A stretch of 56,517 bases of DNA from Verrucomicrobia bacterium UBA3750. GTDB taxonomy: Bacteria > Verrucomicrobiota > Kiritimatiellia > RFP12 > UBA1067. Below are positions 25,330 to 33,556 of the stretch, one piece after another. The position numbers were made by a program, and so were the translations under genes. Under the pieces are notes generated by a model, which saw only the letters and a list, made by a program, of their open reading frames with translations, was not told the origin of the DNA and ran no database searches. Every line of letters begins with the position of its first letter. Within the stretch, counting starts at the first letter, position 1. Location: the NCBI GenBank assembly GCA_002371755.1, contig DFGM01000142.1, forward strand, positions 1 to 56,517, written 5' to 3'.

Positions 25330-26811
25330 ATGGCCGACACGGGAGAGGTAAACGTCAAGCTGAAGGTCACCGCCGAGACGGGCGGCGCGGCCAAGGTCAA
25401 AGCGGCCCTGGAATCGACCGGTGAAGCCGCGAAGAAGGCTGCCGACAAGACAAAGGGCTCCTTCGCACAAGTGCAGTCGACGATGTCCGGCGTCACTCGT
25501 GCGGCCGGCCTCTTTCAAAAGGCGCTTACAGGATTCGGCGTCGTCGGCGTCGTCACCACTCTTGCCGCCGCCATCGGGAAGATCCGGGACAGCTTCAAGG
25601 AGTCGACGAAAGAGGCGAAGGAGTTTGAAAAGGCGGCCGAGGCCAAGGCGGTGCAGGCGTCCGTCGACGCGCTCGCCGAAAGCTACCGCAAGCTGACCGA
25701 GGCGATCAGCGAGGCCAATGCAGCGCGCCGCCACGAACAGGAGCTTGACGACATCAAGCTGAAGAACAAGCGCGATGCGGAGGACGCCGCGTTGGATCTT
25801 GCAGAGCAGAAGGAACTCGCGGGCATCGACGCGAATGACCTGGCGGCCGCTGAAGCCCGCGCCGAGATCCAGGCGCGCTATCAGGCCGAGCGTAGCAAGC
25901 GCCAGGCCGAGCGCGCCAAGTTCGACGGCATCCGCGAACGCGAGTCGCTGCGCGGCGATGCGGCGGCCGGCCGCAAGGAAGCCGATGCAATCGACGCCTC
26001 GCTCAAGGAGGACGACGCGGCCATCGCCGCCGCCAGGCGTCGACTCGGCGAGAAGCGTGCGGCGAGCGTCAACGAAAACGACGACGACGATCAAGGCTTC
26101 TGGTCCAACTTCGCCTCGAACGTCCGCAAGATCGTCACGCTCAACTGGGGGAAGGTCGGCGACAGCCGCACCGAGGAAGGCAACGCGCGCCGCGCCGAGG
26201 CCAAACGGGAGGCCGAAGCGGAAGAGGAGCGGATCAAGTCGCTGGAAAAGAGCCGCGACGAAAAGGCCAAGCGGGCGGCAGAGCTGCGCACCGAGGCGGC
26301 GCGCAAGGAGGAAAAGGCGGAGGCGCTGGGCGGATCGGTCGAGGCGCAGGACCTGCGCATCGAGTCGACACGCCTTGCAAACCGGCAGGCAATCGCCGCC
26401 GCAGAGCGCGCAACCGACAAGAAGGACGCCGACACGGAGGCGGAAAAGGCGATGCTTGCCGACGCGGTGACGTCCCAGGAGATGCTCGCGCGCGAAAAGG
26501 CCGACATCCAATCGCGGCTGGCGGCGCTCCAGGCGCGCAAGGACGCGGCGGGCTTGTCCGTCTACCAGGCGCAGAACGCCTACGACGCGTCGCGCTTAAG
26601 CGGCAACCGCGCCGCGCAGCAGTCCGCCTTCGGCAACCTCCAGGCGGCCAAGGACGCCGCGCTGGAAGTCGACGCCGCCGTTGACGGAACGATCAAGGCG
26701 CTCAACGACACCTTGAAGAACATTGAAACGCGCCTTAAGGCGGCGCAAAGCTACATGGAAAGCCAGTCGAAGCAGACGCGCTTCGCCTGGTCGGAGCAGC
26801 CACCGGCATGA
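25330..26811 (+). CDS. Tape-measure-like tail protein
   Basis: 493 residues, mostly coiled coil rich in Ala, Lys, Glu and Arg. A hydrophobic segment lies near residues 67-82 (GFGVVGVVTTLAAAIG), and the N-terminus (VNVKLKVTAETGGAAKVKAALESTGEAAKKA) is typical of tape measure proteins. At ~1.5 A per residue it would set a tail of about 70-75 nm, rather short for a siphovirus. It overlaps the hub gene by 4 nt. Confidence 0.75.
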   Translation: MADTGEVNVKLKVTAETGGAAKVKAALESTGEAAKKAADKTKGSFAQVQSTMSGVTRAAGLFQKALTGFGVVGVVTTLAAAIGKIRDSFKESTKEAKEFEKAAEAKAVQASVDALAESYRKLTEAISEANAARRHEQELDDIKLKNKRDAEDAALDLAEQKELAGIDANDLAAAEARAEIQARYQAERSKRQAERAKFDGIRERESLRGDAAAGRKEADAIDASLKEDDAAIAAARRRLGEKRAASVNENDDDDQGFWSNFASNVRKIVTLNWGKVGDSRTEEGNARRAEAKREAEAEEERIKSLEKSRDEKAKRAAELRTEAARKEEKAEALGGSVEAQDLRIESTRLANRQAIAAAERATDKKDADTEAEKAMLADAVTSQEMLAREKADIQSRLAALQARKDAAGLSVYQAQNAYDASRLSGNRAAQQSAFGNLQAAKDAALEVDAAVDGTIKALNDTLKNIETRLKAAQSYMESQSKQTRFAWSEQPPA

Positions 26812-28922
26812 CGGAAGCGGACTACACGGCAATCGCGGCGCGCGAGAACGCGGCCTTCGTCTTCTACCGCGTGCGCGGCGGAACAGAGACGCGATTTCTC
26901 CCGGAATCGCCGAAGCTGCATTTCGCCAGCCGCGATGCGGACACGCTTTCGGTCGGCGGCGCACCCACCGGTTTTTTCGCGCCCGGCGACGCCGTGCGCG
27001 TCGCATACCTCGGAACGACCGTCTTCCTCGGCACGCTTGCACGCTCGGGCGTCCGCCACGCGCGCGGCACGTCTGCAGCGCAGGAGGCCGTGTTCGAAGG
27101 CCCGTGGTCGACAATGGCACGGCTCGTCTACCGCCAGTACTGGAAAACCGAATCAAGCTATGAACTCTCCTCTCGCCTCATCCTCAACCAGCACCAGTCC
27201 GGCACGGCCCAAAACCTCAACAGCGAACTCGGGGAAATCCTCGCCCATGCGGCAGCCGCTTGTGGCTATCAAGTGGGTACCGTCTCGGTTTCGACGCAGC
27301 AGCTTCCGTTCGACGAATGCCGCGATATCACGGTTGCCGACGCAATCCGGCGCGAGCTGAGATTCTTCCCCCGCGCCGTCGTCCGCTTCGACTATTCTAC
27401 GCCTACGCCGATCGTCAGCATCGTCCGCGCGGCGAATGCGTCAGCCGACGCCGCCTATGTCCAGGGCATCCCCAAGACAGAGCGCGACATCGAATACGAC
27501 GAGCACCCGATCACCGGCGTCGACCTTGAGATCGAAACCGTCGGCGACGGCTACAGGACCATCAGCCACCAGCGCGCGGGAAACACCCTCGCTGGCAATC
27601 CCGATTGCCTCTACGCAACGCTGCGCCTCGCCGGCGCAAGCGGCAGCACGGTGACGCAAAGCTTTGACTCGGTGACCGAGGACATTCCAGCCAGCCTGAA
27701 CGACGTTGCCTGGTGGCGCGCAAAACATGCGCGGCTCCAGAATGTGGCGGCAAGCGCGATCACGATCACGGATGGCGCGCGCAGCGGCACCACCGATCTG
27801 GGCGTCTTCGCGCGCATCAGCGCCAATACGGCGGGCGAACTCGATGCGGCGGGGCTCCGGTACCGAGTCGAAGAGTTCACCTGCAAGGCGACGATCGATG
27901 ACGGCGACACGAAGGAAGAAGGCGTGCTCCTGTCGGTCAAATTCCTGACGACGAACGCGACCGGCACGGCGCAATCGCCGCGCCGGTACTCGTGGGTCGT
28001 TTCGTCGGAATCGACGGCCGGCGAGACGGTGCCGTCCGGCCTTGCCGCCGCCATCCTCGCCGACCGCGCCGGACGGCTGCGCGCCGAACGCATGACCGTC
28101 CGCCTGGGCGACGCGCTGCCGCAGCTGGGCGACGCCTGCGACGGGCTTTTCCTGCAGCAGTTCGACGTCGACTGCGACGCGCTCACCGCCCAGCTGAAGT
28201 TCGGCTCGCCGGAATTCCTGTCGCCCGAGGACATGGCCGGTCTGCTCTCCGGCTTCAGGAACAGGGCCCGGCCGACGACGGCGTTCTCGCGCTACACGGG
28301 CAAGCCGGAGGACGACAACCAGGGCAAGGTCGAGCTCGGCGGCATCCCGCCGCTGGAGGCGACCGAATGGGCGCCCGGCAGCACGGCGAAGCAGACGTTC
28401 CGCGCGGCGTCCGGATCCTCCTGCGGCACGGCGGTCATCGATTCGTCAGCCATCCCCGCCGGCAAGACGATCGCCGTCAAGACGCTCACGGTCAAGGGTG
28501 CGGGCGAGAACGGCACCGACCTGACGTTCAAGGTCCTGGCCGACGCAGACGTCGAGATCCCGGAAGGCGGCGCCACGCTCGACAAGGAGTTCCAGCTGTC
28601 CGGCGTGAAGGTCGCCGACATCGCCGCGAGCGCAAACATCAACGTCACGCAGAAGACGATCACGGGTGACACGGCTTCCGGCATCGTGGTGACGGAAGCG
28701 AACGGCGTCATCACTATCAGCTTCAACGGCGGCGCGGGCGGCACGACCGGCTACACGGGCACACGCTACACGCTCAAGGAATCCCGCTACGATGCGGAGG
28801 CGCACAAGCTCCAGATGAAGCGCTACACGGAGACGTGGACTGACGGCGTGATGACGGACTCCGTTGAAGGCAGCTGGGAAGACTTCAGCGCGGGCGCGCT
28901 GGCGGTACAGGAGACGGTGTAA
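26808..28922 (+). CDS. Tail tip / hub protein
   Basis: 704 residues. The first ~450 show a beta-rich structure with DAVRVAYLGTTVFLGTLAR and CRDITVADAIRRELRFFPRAVVRFDYS, consistent with the tail hub that follows the tape measure. The C-terminal ~200 residues are repetitive beta strands ending in an YTLKESRYDAEAHKLQ segment. Exact family not recognised. It overlaps the next ATG by 1 nt. Confidence 0.6.
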   Translation: MTEADYTAIAARENAAFVFYRVRGGTETRFLPESPKLHFASRDADTLSVGGAPTGFFAPGDAVRVAYLGTTVFLGTLARSGVRHARGTSAAQEAVFEGPWSTMARLVYRQYWKTESSYELSSRLILNQHQSGTAQNLNSELGEILAHAAAACGYQVGTVSVSTQQLPFDECRDITVADAIRRELRFFPRAVVRFDYSTPTPIVSIVRAANASADAAYVQGIPKTERDIEYDEHPITGVDLEIETVGDGYRTISHQRAGNTLAGNPDCLYATLRLAGASGSTVTQSFDSVTEDIPASLNDVAWWRAKHARLQNVAASAITITDGARSGTTDLGVFARISANTAGELDAAGLRYRVEEFTCKATIDDGDTKEEGVLLSVKFLTTNATGTAQSPRRYSWVVSSESTAGETVPSGLAAAILADRAGRLRAERMTVRLGDALPQLGDACDGLFLQQFDVDCDALTAQLKFGSPEFLSPEDMAGLLSGFRNRARPTTAFSRYTGKPEDDNQGKVELGGIPPLEATEWAPGSTAKQTFRAASGSSCGTAVIDSSAIPAGKTIAVKTLTVKGAGENGTDLTFKVLADADVEIPEGGATLDKEFQLSGVKVADIAASANINVTQKTITGDTASGIVVTEANGVITISFNGGAGGTTGYTGTRYTLKESRYDAEAHKLQMKRYTETWTDGVMTDSVEGSWEDFSAGALAVQETV

Positions 28923-29413
28923 TGGCGAACGAAGGCAAGCTAATCTATAGGTCCGGCAGTGGCGCGGACGCTGGGAAGCTCTGCTACAAGGCAAGTGGAG
29001 CGGATGCCGGGAAGCTATGCTACAAGGCCGCGCCAATCGGCGACATCTCGCTTGAGATTGCATTTTCGCCGCTAACGTGGGTCTGCTACACCTATGATGC
29101 GCAACATGACGGCATACTTGTCGTCAGGACGCTGTGGGATGGTGAAACCTACACGATCTCGTCTTCGCCCTTCACAATTGCGATCCCTACATCTTATTGC
29201 AAGGGCGGCACAACATCCCTCCAGCTGACTATCGCCACATCCGATGTCTGCACCGCCCATGAAGATCCGGGAGTCAAAGCTGCTTTTGCCGCGACCCAGA
29301 ATGGGAAAACCACCGTGTCGTCGTTTGTTGCCTCTCCGCTCGGGCAGAATGGCGTGTCAAAAACAATCACAATCTCGCTATCAAATGGACTTGTTAGCGC
29401 CATAACGGAATAG
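28922..29413 (+). CDS. Tail protein with tandem GADAGKLCYKA repeat
   Basis: 163 residues. The N-terminus has a duplicated motif: GADAGKLCYKASGADAGKL then CYKAAP, preceded by a variant NEGKLIYRSGS. A beta-sandwich-like remainder follows. Short KLIYK/KLCYK repeats of this type occur in phage tail-associated proteins. Function unknown; possibly a small tip or fibre protein. Confidence 0.55.
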   Translation: MANEGKLIYRSGSGADAGKLCYKASGADAGKLCYKAAPIGDISLEIAFSPLTWVCYTYDAQHDGILVVRTLWDGETYTISSSPFTIAIPTSYCKGGTTSLQLTIATSDVCTAHEDPGVKAAFAATQNGKTTVSSFVASPLGQNGVSKTITISLSNGLVSAITE

Positions 29414-29425
29414 GGGTTGTTTGCG

Positions 29426-30730
29426 ATGACAAATGTTTCAGGACGTTATTTTCGCGTCAACCGTGCGCAAAGCGTCAGCGGTGATTTCCTCTATGTCCCG
29501 CCGCAGACGGTCGGACCAGAGAGCTGGAGCGGTCTCGACTACAGCTATCCGTGGAGTTATGGCGGCAAGTCCGGATCGATTCCGAGCAACGGGCAGACCG
29601 GCAACACTACGGCCACTCAGTCCTACTTGTCTATATCGTTCGATGCTCCGGCGACATTGACGGTCAACGGCGTCAAATACGGATTCCTCTGCCATGCGCG
29701 CATCCGGGAGTCAACGAACGCTGCGGCCTACTCAATCGATCGCTCGACGGTGACGACAATCCCGTATGAGCGGCTTGGCCATTATTACTTCTATACGTCG
29801 ATCTATTACAAGCTTGCCCAATACACAGTCACCGTCAAGGCATCGCCCTCCTATGGCGGCACTGTCATGGGCGGCGCGACTGTTTACGAGGGTGATACAG
29901 TCACGGTCAATGCCACGCCTGCAACACATTTTGCTTTCTCGCATTGGCAAACTACCGGCGGAACTACGGTGTCGACGGCGGCATCGTACACTTTTACGCC
30001 GACGGCAAGCGTGACGCTCGTTGCAGTCTTCACGTCGACCGAATCAATCGTCGCGTTCGACGCAACTGGCGGGTCAGCGTCGCCGGCATTCGCAACTGCA
30101 TATTTCGGCGATGCCTACGGCACGCTGCCGACGCCTACGCGTAGCGGTTACACGTTTGCCGGGTGGTGGACGGCGGCGAGTGGCGGAACGCAAGTGACGG
30201 CCAGCACGGTTGTCACGGCAACAGCCGACCACACGCTCTACGCCCATTGGACGACGGATTCTGTTACGACGACACTTACATTCGACGCAGCTGGCGGTAC
30301 GGTTTCGCCGTCGTCCAAACAGGTGACGAGCGGGTCGACATACGGCACGCTCCCGACGCCGACGCGCAGCGGCTACATCTTCGCCGGTTGGTACACGCGG
30401 GCAACCGGCGGCGACGCGGTGACGGCGGCGACGGTGGCGGGCGACGAGGACGCGACAATCTACGCGCACTGGACGGGCGAGAGCCTGACGATCACCTTCA
30501 ACGCCAACGGCGGAACGGTGACTGAGACGACGCGGACGGTCGAGCGCGGCCATCAGTACAGGCGGCTGCCGTTCCCGACGAGGAGCGGGTACGCGTTCGA
30601 CGGGTGGTTCACGGCGGCGACGGGCGGCACGCAGGTGACGGCGGGCGGCTACCCAAGTGCATCGATTACGCTCTACGCGCACTGGACGGCGGGCGGCGGC
30701 GTGCCGTGGTTTGTCGTGTCAACATTCTGA
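29426..30730 (+). CDS. Phage tail protein with InlB B-type repeats
   Basis: 434 residues from ATG 29426 (GGGG 9 nt upstream; a TTG at 29417 is the alternative). The N-terminal ~130 residues are unique. A Bacterial repeat 2-like unit (TVTVKASPSYGGTVMGGATVYEGD) and three InlB B-type repeats follow, each with FDA(T/A)GG... and GY(T/I/A)FAGW or GYAFDGW...YAHW. The same repeat family forms the host surface protein at 1-2118. In this tail position it probably works as receptor-binding or adhesion stalk. No signal peptide. Confidence 0.8.
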   Translation: MTNVSGRYFRVNRAQSVSGDFLYVPPQTVGPESWSGLDYSYPWSYGGKSGSIPSNGQTGNTTATQSYLSISFDAPATLTVNGVKYGFLCHARIRESTNAAAYSIDRSTVTTIPYERLGHYYFYTSIYYKLAQYTVTVKASPSYGGTVMGGATVYEGDTVTVNATPATHFAFSHWQTTGGTTVSTAASYTFTPTASVTLVAVFTSTESIVAFDATGGSASPAFATAYFGDAYGTLPTPTRSGYTFAGWWTAASGGTQVTASTVVTATADHTLYAHWTTDSVTTTLTFDAAGGTVSPSSKQVTSGSTYGTLPTPTRSGYIFAGWYTRATGGDAVTAATVAGDEDATIYAHWTGESLTITFNANGGTVTETTRTVERGHQYRRLPFPTRSGYAFDGWFTAATGGTQVTAGGYPSASITLYAHWTAGGGVPWFVVSTF

Positions 30731-30749
30731 ACACAGGAAAGGAACAAAA

Positions 30750-31958
30750 ATGAAAATACCGATACTCGCACTCACCCTCGCGCCGCTCGCGGCCCTCGCC
30801 ATCGAGCGCCCGCTGCACTGGACCTCCGACATCTCGCGCGTGGCCGACATGCGCTTCGACGCGATGCACGGCGACGCCTTGGACTTCAAGGTGGATTTCA
30901 ACGCCCTTGGAAAGCCCGTTGACCTGTCCGGCCTCGACGCCACGCTCTATTGGCAGACAAACGGCATGGGCTCGGCCTGGTGGTCGGCCCCTGGCGCGAT
31001 CTCTAATTCCACCGCCCGCGCGCTGTTCCCGTCGTCGGCCGATCCGGGCGACAAGACGCTCAACTTCTACCTGGCTCTTTCAGGCGGCAGCAACGTCGTC
31101 TACGGCGCGAGCGCACGCGTCACCTTCAGGAACTCGCCGGGACTGTCGCCAAACATGATCGCGCCGCCCATTGTCACGATCGACTTCAACGCGATCGAAG
31201 TGCTCAACGCACCGTGGCCCGACGAAGCCGACATCGCCGCCGACATACCACCGGCCATCTCAAACATCGTGACGAAAGCTTACGTCGAGGATCTTGGCAT
31301 TGCGACGAAAGCCGATGTCAACACATTGAACGCAAAGGATTTGGAACTTCAACAGCATTTAGAAATTGATAGCGAAATCAACGACCAGCAGTTTATCCAA
31401 ATCAACAGAGATTTGGCCGAAATAAACAGCGACTTGAGCGAAATTACCCCATGTTTCCCAGCCGATGGAACGCCGACAGAAGGGAGTCGCGAAAAAGTAG
31501 TGACGAGCCACGGCGTCAGAAGGGCTATTGACGACGCCAAAGCCGCAACCATCGCCGCCGTCGCGGCTGCGTACAAACCCAAGCAGGACGCCAAGACAAG
31601 CCCTTCCGCCGCGACCACCGAGGCGTACCAATTTATCGATACGGTCTCCCAGGACACCAACGGCGTAATCACAGCCACGAAAAAGACGATGCGCAAGGCG
31701 ACCACAGCCGCGCCAGGAATGGTGCAACTCAATGACAACATCGACTCCACGCGCACCGACCACGCCGCCACCGCCAATGCCGTCCGCAAAGTCGCCGAAA
31801 GCGTCACCTCCGCCACCAACTCCCTCGACACCGCGCTCCGCGAATGGGCCGACGGGGAAATCACCATCCGACTCGGTTCGACAAACGCTTTTATCAGCGT
31901 ATCGAACGGCGTGCAGCGCATCTACGAGGTGGACGGCACAAACAAAACCCTCAGGTGA
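30750..31958 (+). CDS. BppU-like tail fibre with N-terminal signal-like sequence
   Basis: 402 residues. After a hydrophobic N-terminus (MKIPILALTLAPLAALAIERP) comes a BppU-type baseplate domain (GDALDFKVDFNALGKPVDLSGLDATLYWQ). A helical coiled-coil region (~190-260) follows, then a fibre repeat (APGMVQLNDNIDSTRTDHAATANAVRKV) and a short beta end. AGGAAAGGAAC precedes the ATG, so the start with the signal-like segment is well supported. A Sec-type signal on a virion fibre is odd. Confidence 0.7.
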   Translation: MKIPILALTLAPLAALAIERPLHWTSDISRVADMRFDAMHGDALDFKVDFNALGKPVDLSGLDATLYWQTNGMGSAWWSAPGAISNSTARALFPSSADPGDKTLNFYLALSGGSNVVYGASARVTFRNSPGLSPNMIAPPIVTIDFNAIEVLNAPWPDEADIAADIPPAISNIVTKAYVEDLGIATKADVNTLNAKDLELQQHLEIDSEINDQQFIQINRDLAEINSDLSEITPCFPADGTPTEGSREKVVTSHGVRRAIDDAKAATIAAVAAAYKPKQDAKTSPSAATTEAYQFIDTVSQDTNGVITATKKTMRKATTAAPGMVQLNDNIDSTRTDHAATANAVRKVAESVTSATNSLDTALREWADGEITIRLGSTNAFISVSNGVQRIYEVDGTNKTLR

Positions 31959-31967
31959 GAATGGAAC

Positions 31968-32678
31968 ATGAACTTTGCCGCGATATCGAACACGGTGAAC
32001 CGGCTCGTCACGGACATGCTGCGGAAGAAAGAGGATTCGAGCGACTGGTCCGATTGGTCCGCCAATGGCGCGCCCAATCCCTTCCCCGGCGCGGTGAATC
32101 TCAACAAGTCGCTATACATTTCCGGCACGAACGTGACGTGGGAAGCGAGCAACGGCTTCTACGCAATGACCGGCCACATGCCGGTTGGCGCATCGGGCAC
32201 CGCCTCTCAATTCCGCATCGGGCCGGACGTCGACGACTGGTTTGGCATGGAAGTGACGGCGGCTTACCTCGTCGATGCGACGGTCGGATCGTTCTCGCGC
32301 GACAACGCCGGCAACACCTCCACGCTTTCGACGCCCTACGACTCCACCTATCCCGGCAATCCGCCGAAGCTCTACTTTTCCGTGTCCCTTGCGGAGCCGT
32401 TCGCGGAGCTGACGAGCGGTATCACATGGACGCACGATCCGGGCGCCGGCACGTCCACTGTGGTCGCGACGGGTCAGACGGCCGGGAGCGGCTTCTACTT
32501 CCTGAAGAAAGAGGAAGCGGGCGGCGCGATTTTCCGCAGCACGATGCCAATTCTGCCGGAAGGGTATCGCGTAGAAGATGAATCCGGCAACTATGTGGGC
32601 ACGTTGCAGCCGGATTCGATTATCAGCGTCACGCAAGGCGGGAAGAATTACATTCTATTCGCGCAGGAGGTAAAATGA
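31968..32678 (+). CDS. Hypothetical tail or fibre-associated protein
   Basis: 236 residues. An N-terminal helix (NTVNRLVTDMLRKKEDS) is followed by beta-rich sequence ending VTQGGKNYILFAQEVK. It lies directly after the fibre and may be a fibre tip or chaperone. No family recognised. Its stop overlaps the next start by 4 nt. Confidence 0.55.
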   Translation: MNFAAISNTVNRLVTDMLRKKEDSSDWSDWSANGAPNPFPGAVNLNKSLYISGTNVTWEASNGFYAMTGHMPVGASGTASQFRIGPDVDDWFGMEVTAAYLVDATVGSFSRDNAGNTSTLSTPYDSTYPGNPPKLYFSVSLAEPFAELTSGITWTHDPGAGTSTVVATGQTAGSGFYFLKKEEAGGAIFRSTMPILPEGYRVEDESGNYVGTLQPDSIISVTQGGKNYILFAQEVK

Positions 32679-32878
32679 TGATAAAAATGCGACCAGGGCT
32701 AGTATTGCTGGCAATCGGAGCGACCATCTACGGCGGCACCAAGCCGCCCGGGCCGACACCGCCTCCAAAGCCATCCGAAGAGCTTGTCATCATCGTCTAC
32801 CCGATTCAGGACGGCATGTATTCCACTCGTTATCTCACCATTGATAAGGAAGAAGCAGATGAACTTCGCAGTCATTAA
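32675..32878 (+). CDS. Small membrane/exported proline-rich protein
   Basis: 67 residues: a hydrophobic N-terminal segment (~7-20, GLVLLAIGATIYGG), a proline-rich linker (TKPPGPTPPPKPSEE) and a short soluble part. It overlaps the preceding gene by 4 nt and the following one by 20 nt. It could be part of a second set of lysis or envelope proteins with the next gene. Function unknown. Confidence 0.5.
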   Translation: MMIKMRPGLVLLAIGATIYGGTKPPGPTPPPKPSEELVIIVYPIQDGMYSTRYLTIDKEEADELRSH

Positions 32879-33362
32879 GAACGGTTTATTCATTGTGCTG
32901 GCGGTCACAAGTCTGGCTGGACACGCATTCACACGAGTGCGGCGCGTCACGGAGCTCAAAGAGCAAGACCCTGCAGCCATAATTGCACGCGCACCGGAAT
33001 CCGCGCAAGTCACGCTGCCGGTGAGGTATTATCGCGGGCAGGAGGCGGAGATAGGCTCGCTTGAGAGCATCACAAACGCCCTCACGCTTGGGCAGCTCAT
33101 GCTGCAGCGAGAGCTGCGCGAGGCCGGAGCTCTATACACCATAGCGACCAACGATCTTGCGAGCGCCAGGAGCGAGCGCGACTGGTATCATGCGGAATAC
33201 GACCGCGCCTCGGCGGCTGCCGCTGCGGCGGAGGCACGGGCGGCGAGGCTCGATGCGCTACGCGAGTGGCTTATCGCGCGGCGCGATGCAGTGCCGCTCT
33301 CCCCAACAAAGGTCATCTACCAGGACATCATCGACAGGATTGACAATTATGGAAATCAGTAA
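32859..33362 (+). CDS. Membrane-anchored coiled-coil protein, spanin-like
   Basis: 167 residues with an N-terminal membrane helix (~5-23, VIKNGLFIVLAVTSLAGHA) and a long coiled coil (~85-150, rich in Ala, Glu and Arg). The layout is that of an inner-membrane spanin subunit, and the small Pro-rich exported protein overlaps it, but spanin pairs are hard to prove by sequence. AAGGAAG precedes the ATG at 32859. Confidence 0.5.
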   Translation: MNFAVIKNGLFIVLAVTSLAGHAFTRVRRVTELKEQDPAAIIARAPESAQVTLPVRYYRGQEAEIGSLESITNALTLGQLMLQRELREAGALYTIATNDLASARSERDWYHAEYDRASAAAAAAEARAARLDALREWLIARRDAVPLSPTKVIYQDIIDRIDNYGNQ

Positions 33363-33540
33363 AATCGTTGCTTCCGATCTTGACAGCACGCAATGGAACG
33401 CGATCCAGGCGGCGCGCGCCGCAGCCGTGGAAGAGGCCAAGGCAGCGGGCAAGCCGTCCAAAGCGGCCGCCATCTACCGCAAGCGCGCCGCCGCCATCAC
33501 CAACAAGACCGAGACCGTCACCGTCGAAGCGAACAAGTAA
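33349..33540 (+). CDS. Small helical phage protein
   Basis: 63 residues, Ala/Lys-rich helix (WNAIQAARAAAVEEAKAAGKPSKAAAIYRKRAAAI). It overlaps the previous gene by 14 nt and ends 17 nt before the MuF-like gene. The ribosome site is weak (CAGGATTG). An immunity-protein role next to the MuF-like gene was considered, but nothing in the sequence supports it. Confidence 0.45.
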   Translation: MEISKIVASDLDSTQWNAIQAARAAAVEEAKAAGKPSKAAAIYRKRAAAITNKTETVTVEANK

Positions 33541-33556
33541 GACAGTAGGTGCAAAC

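Noticed and set aside
33349..33540. Small gene as immunity protein for the MuF-like toxin
   Set aside because: It is upstream of the toxin-like gene, a simple Ala/Lys helix, and has no similarity to known immunity proteins.
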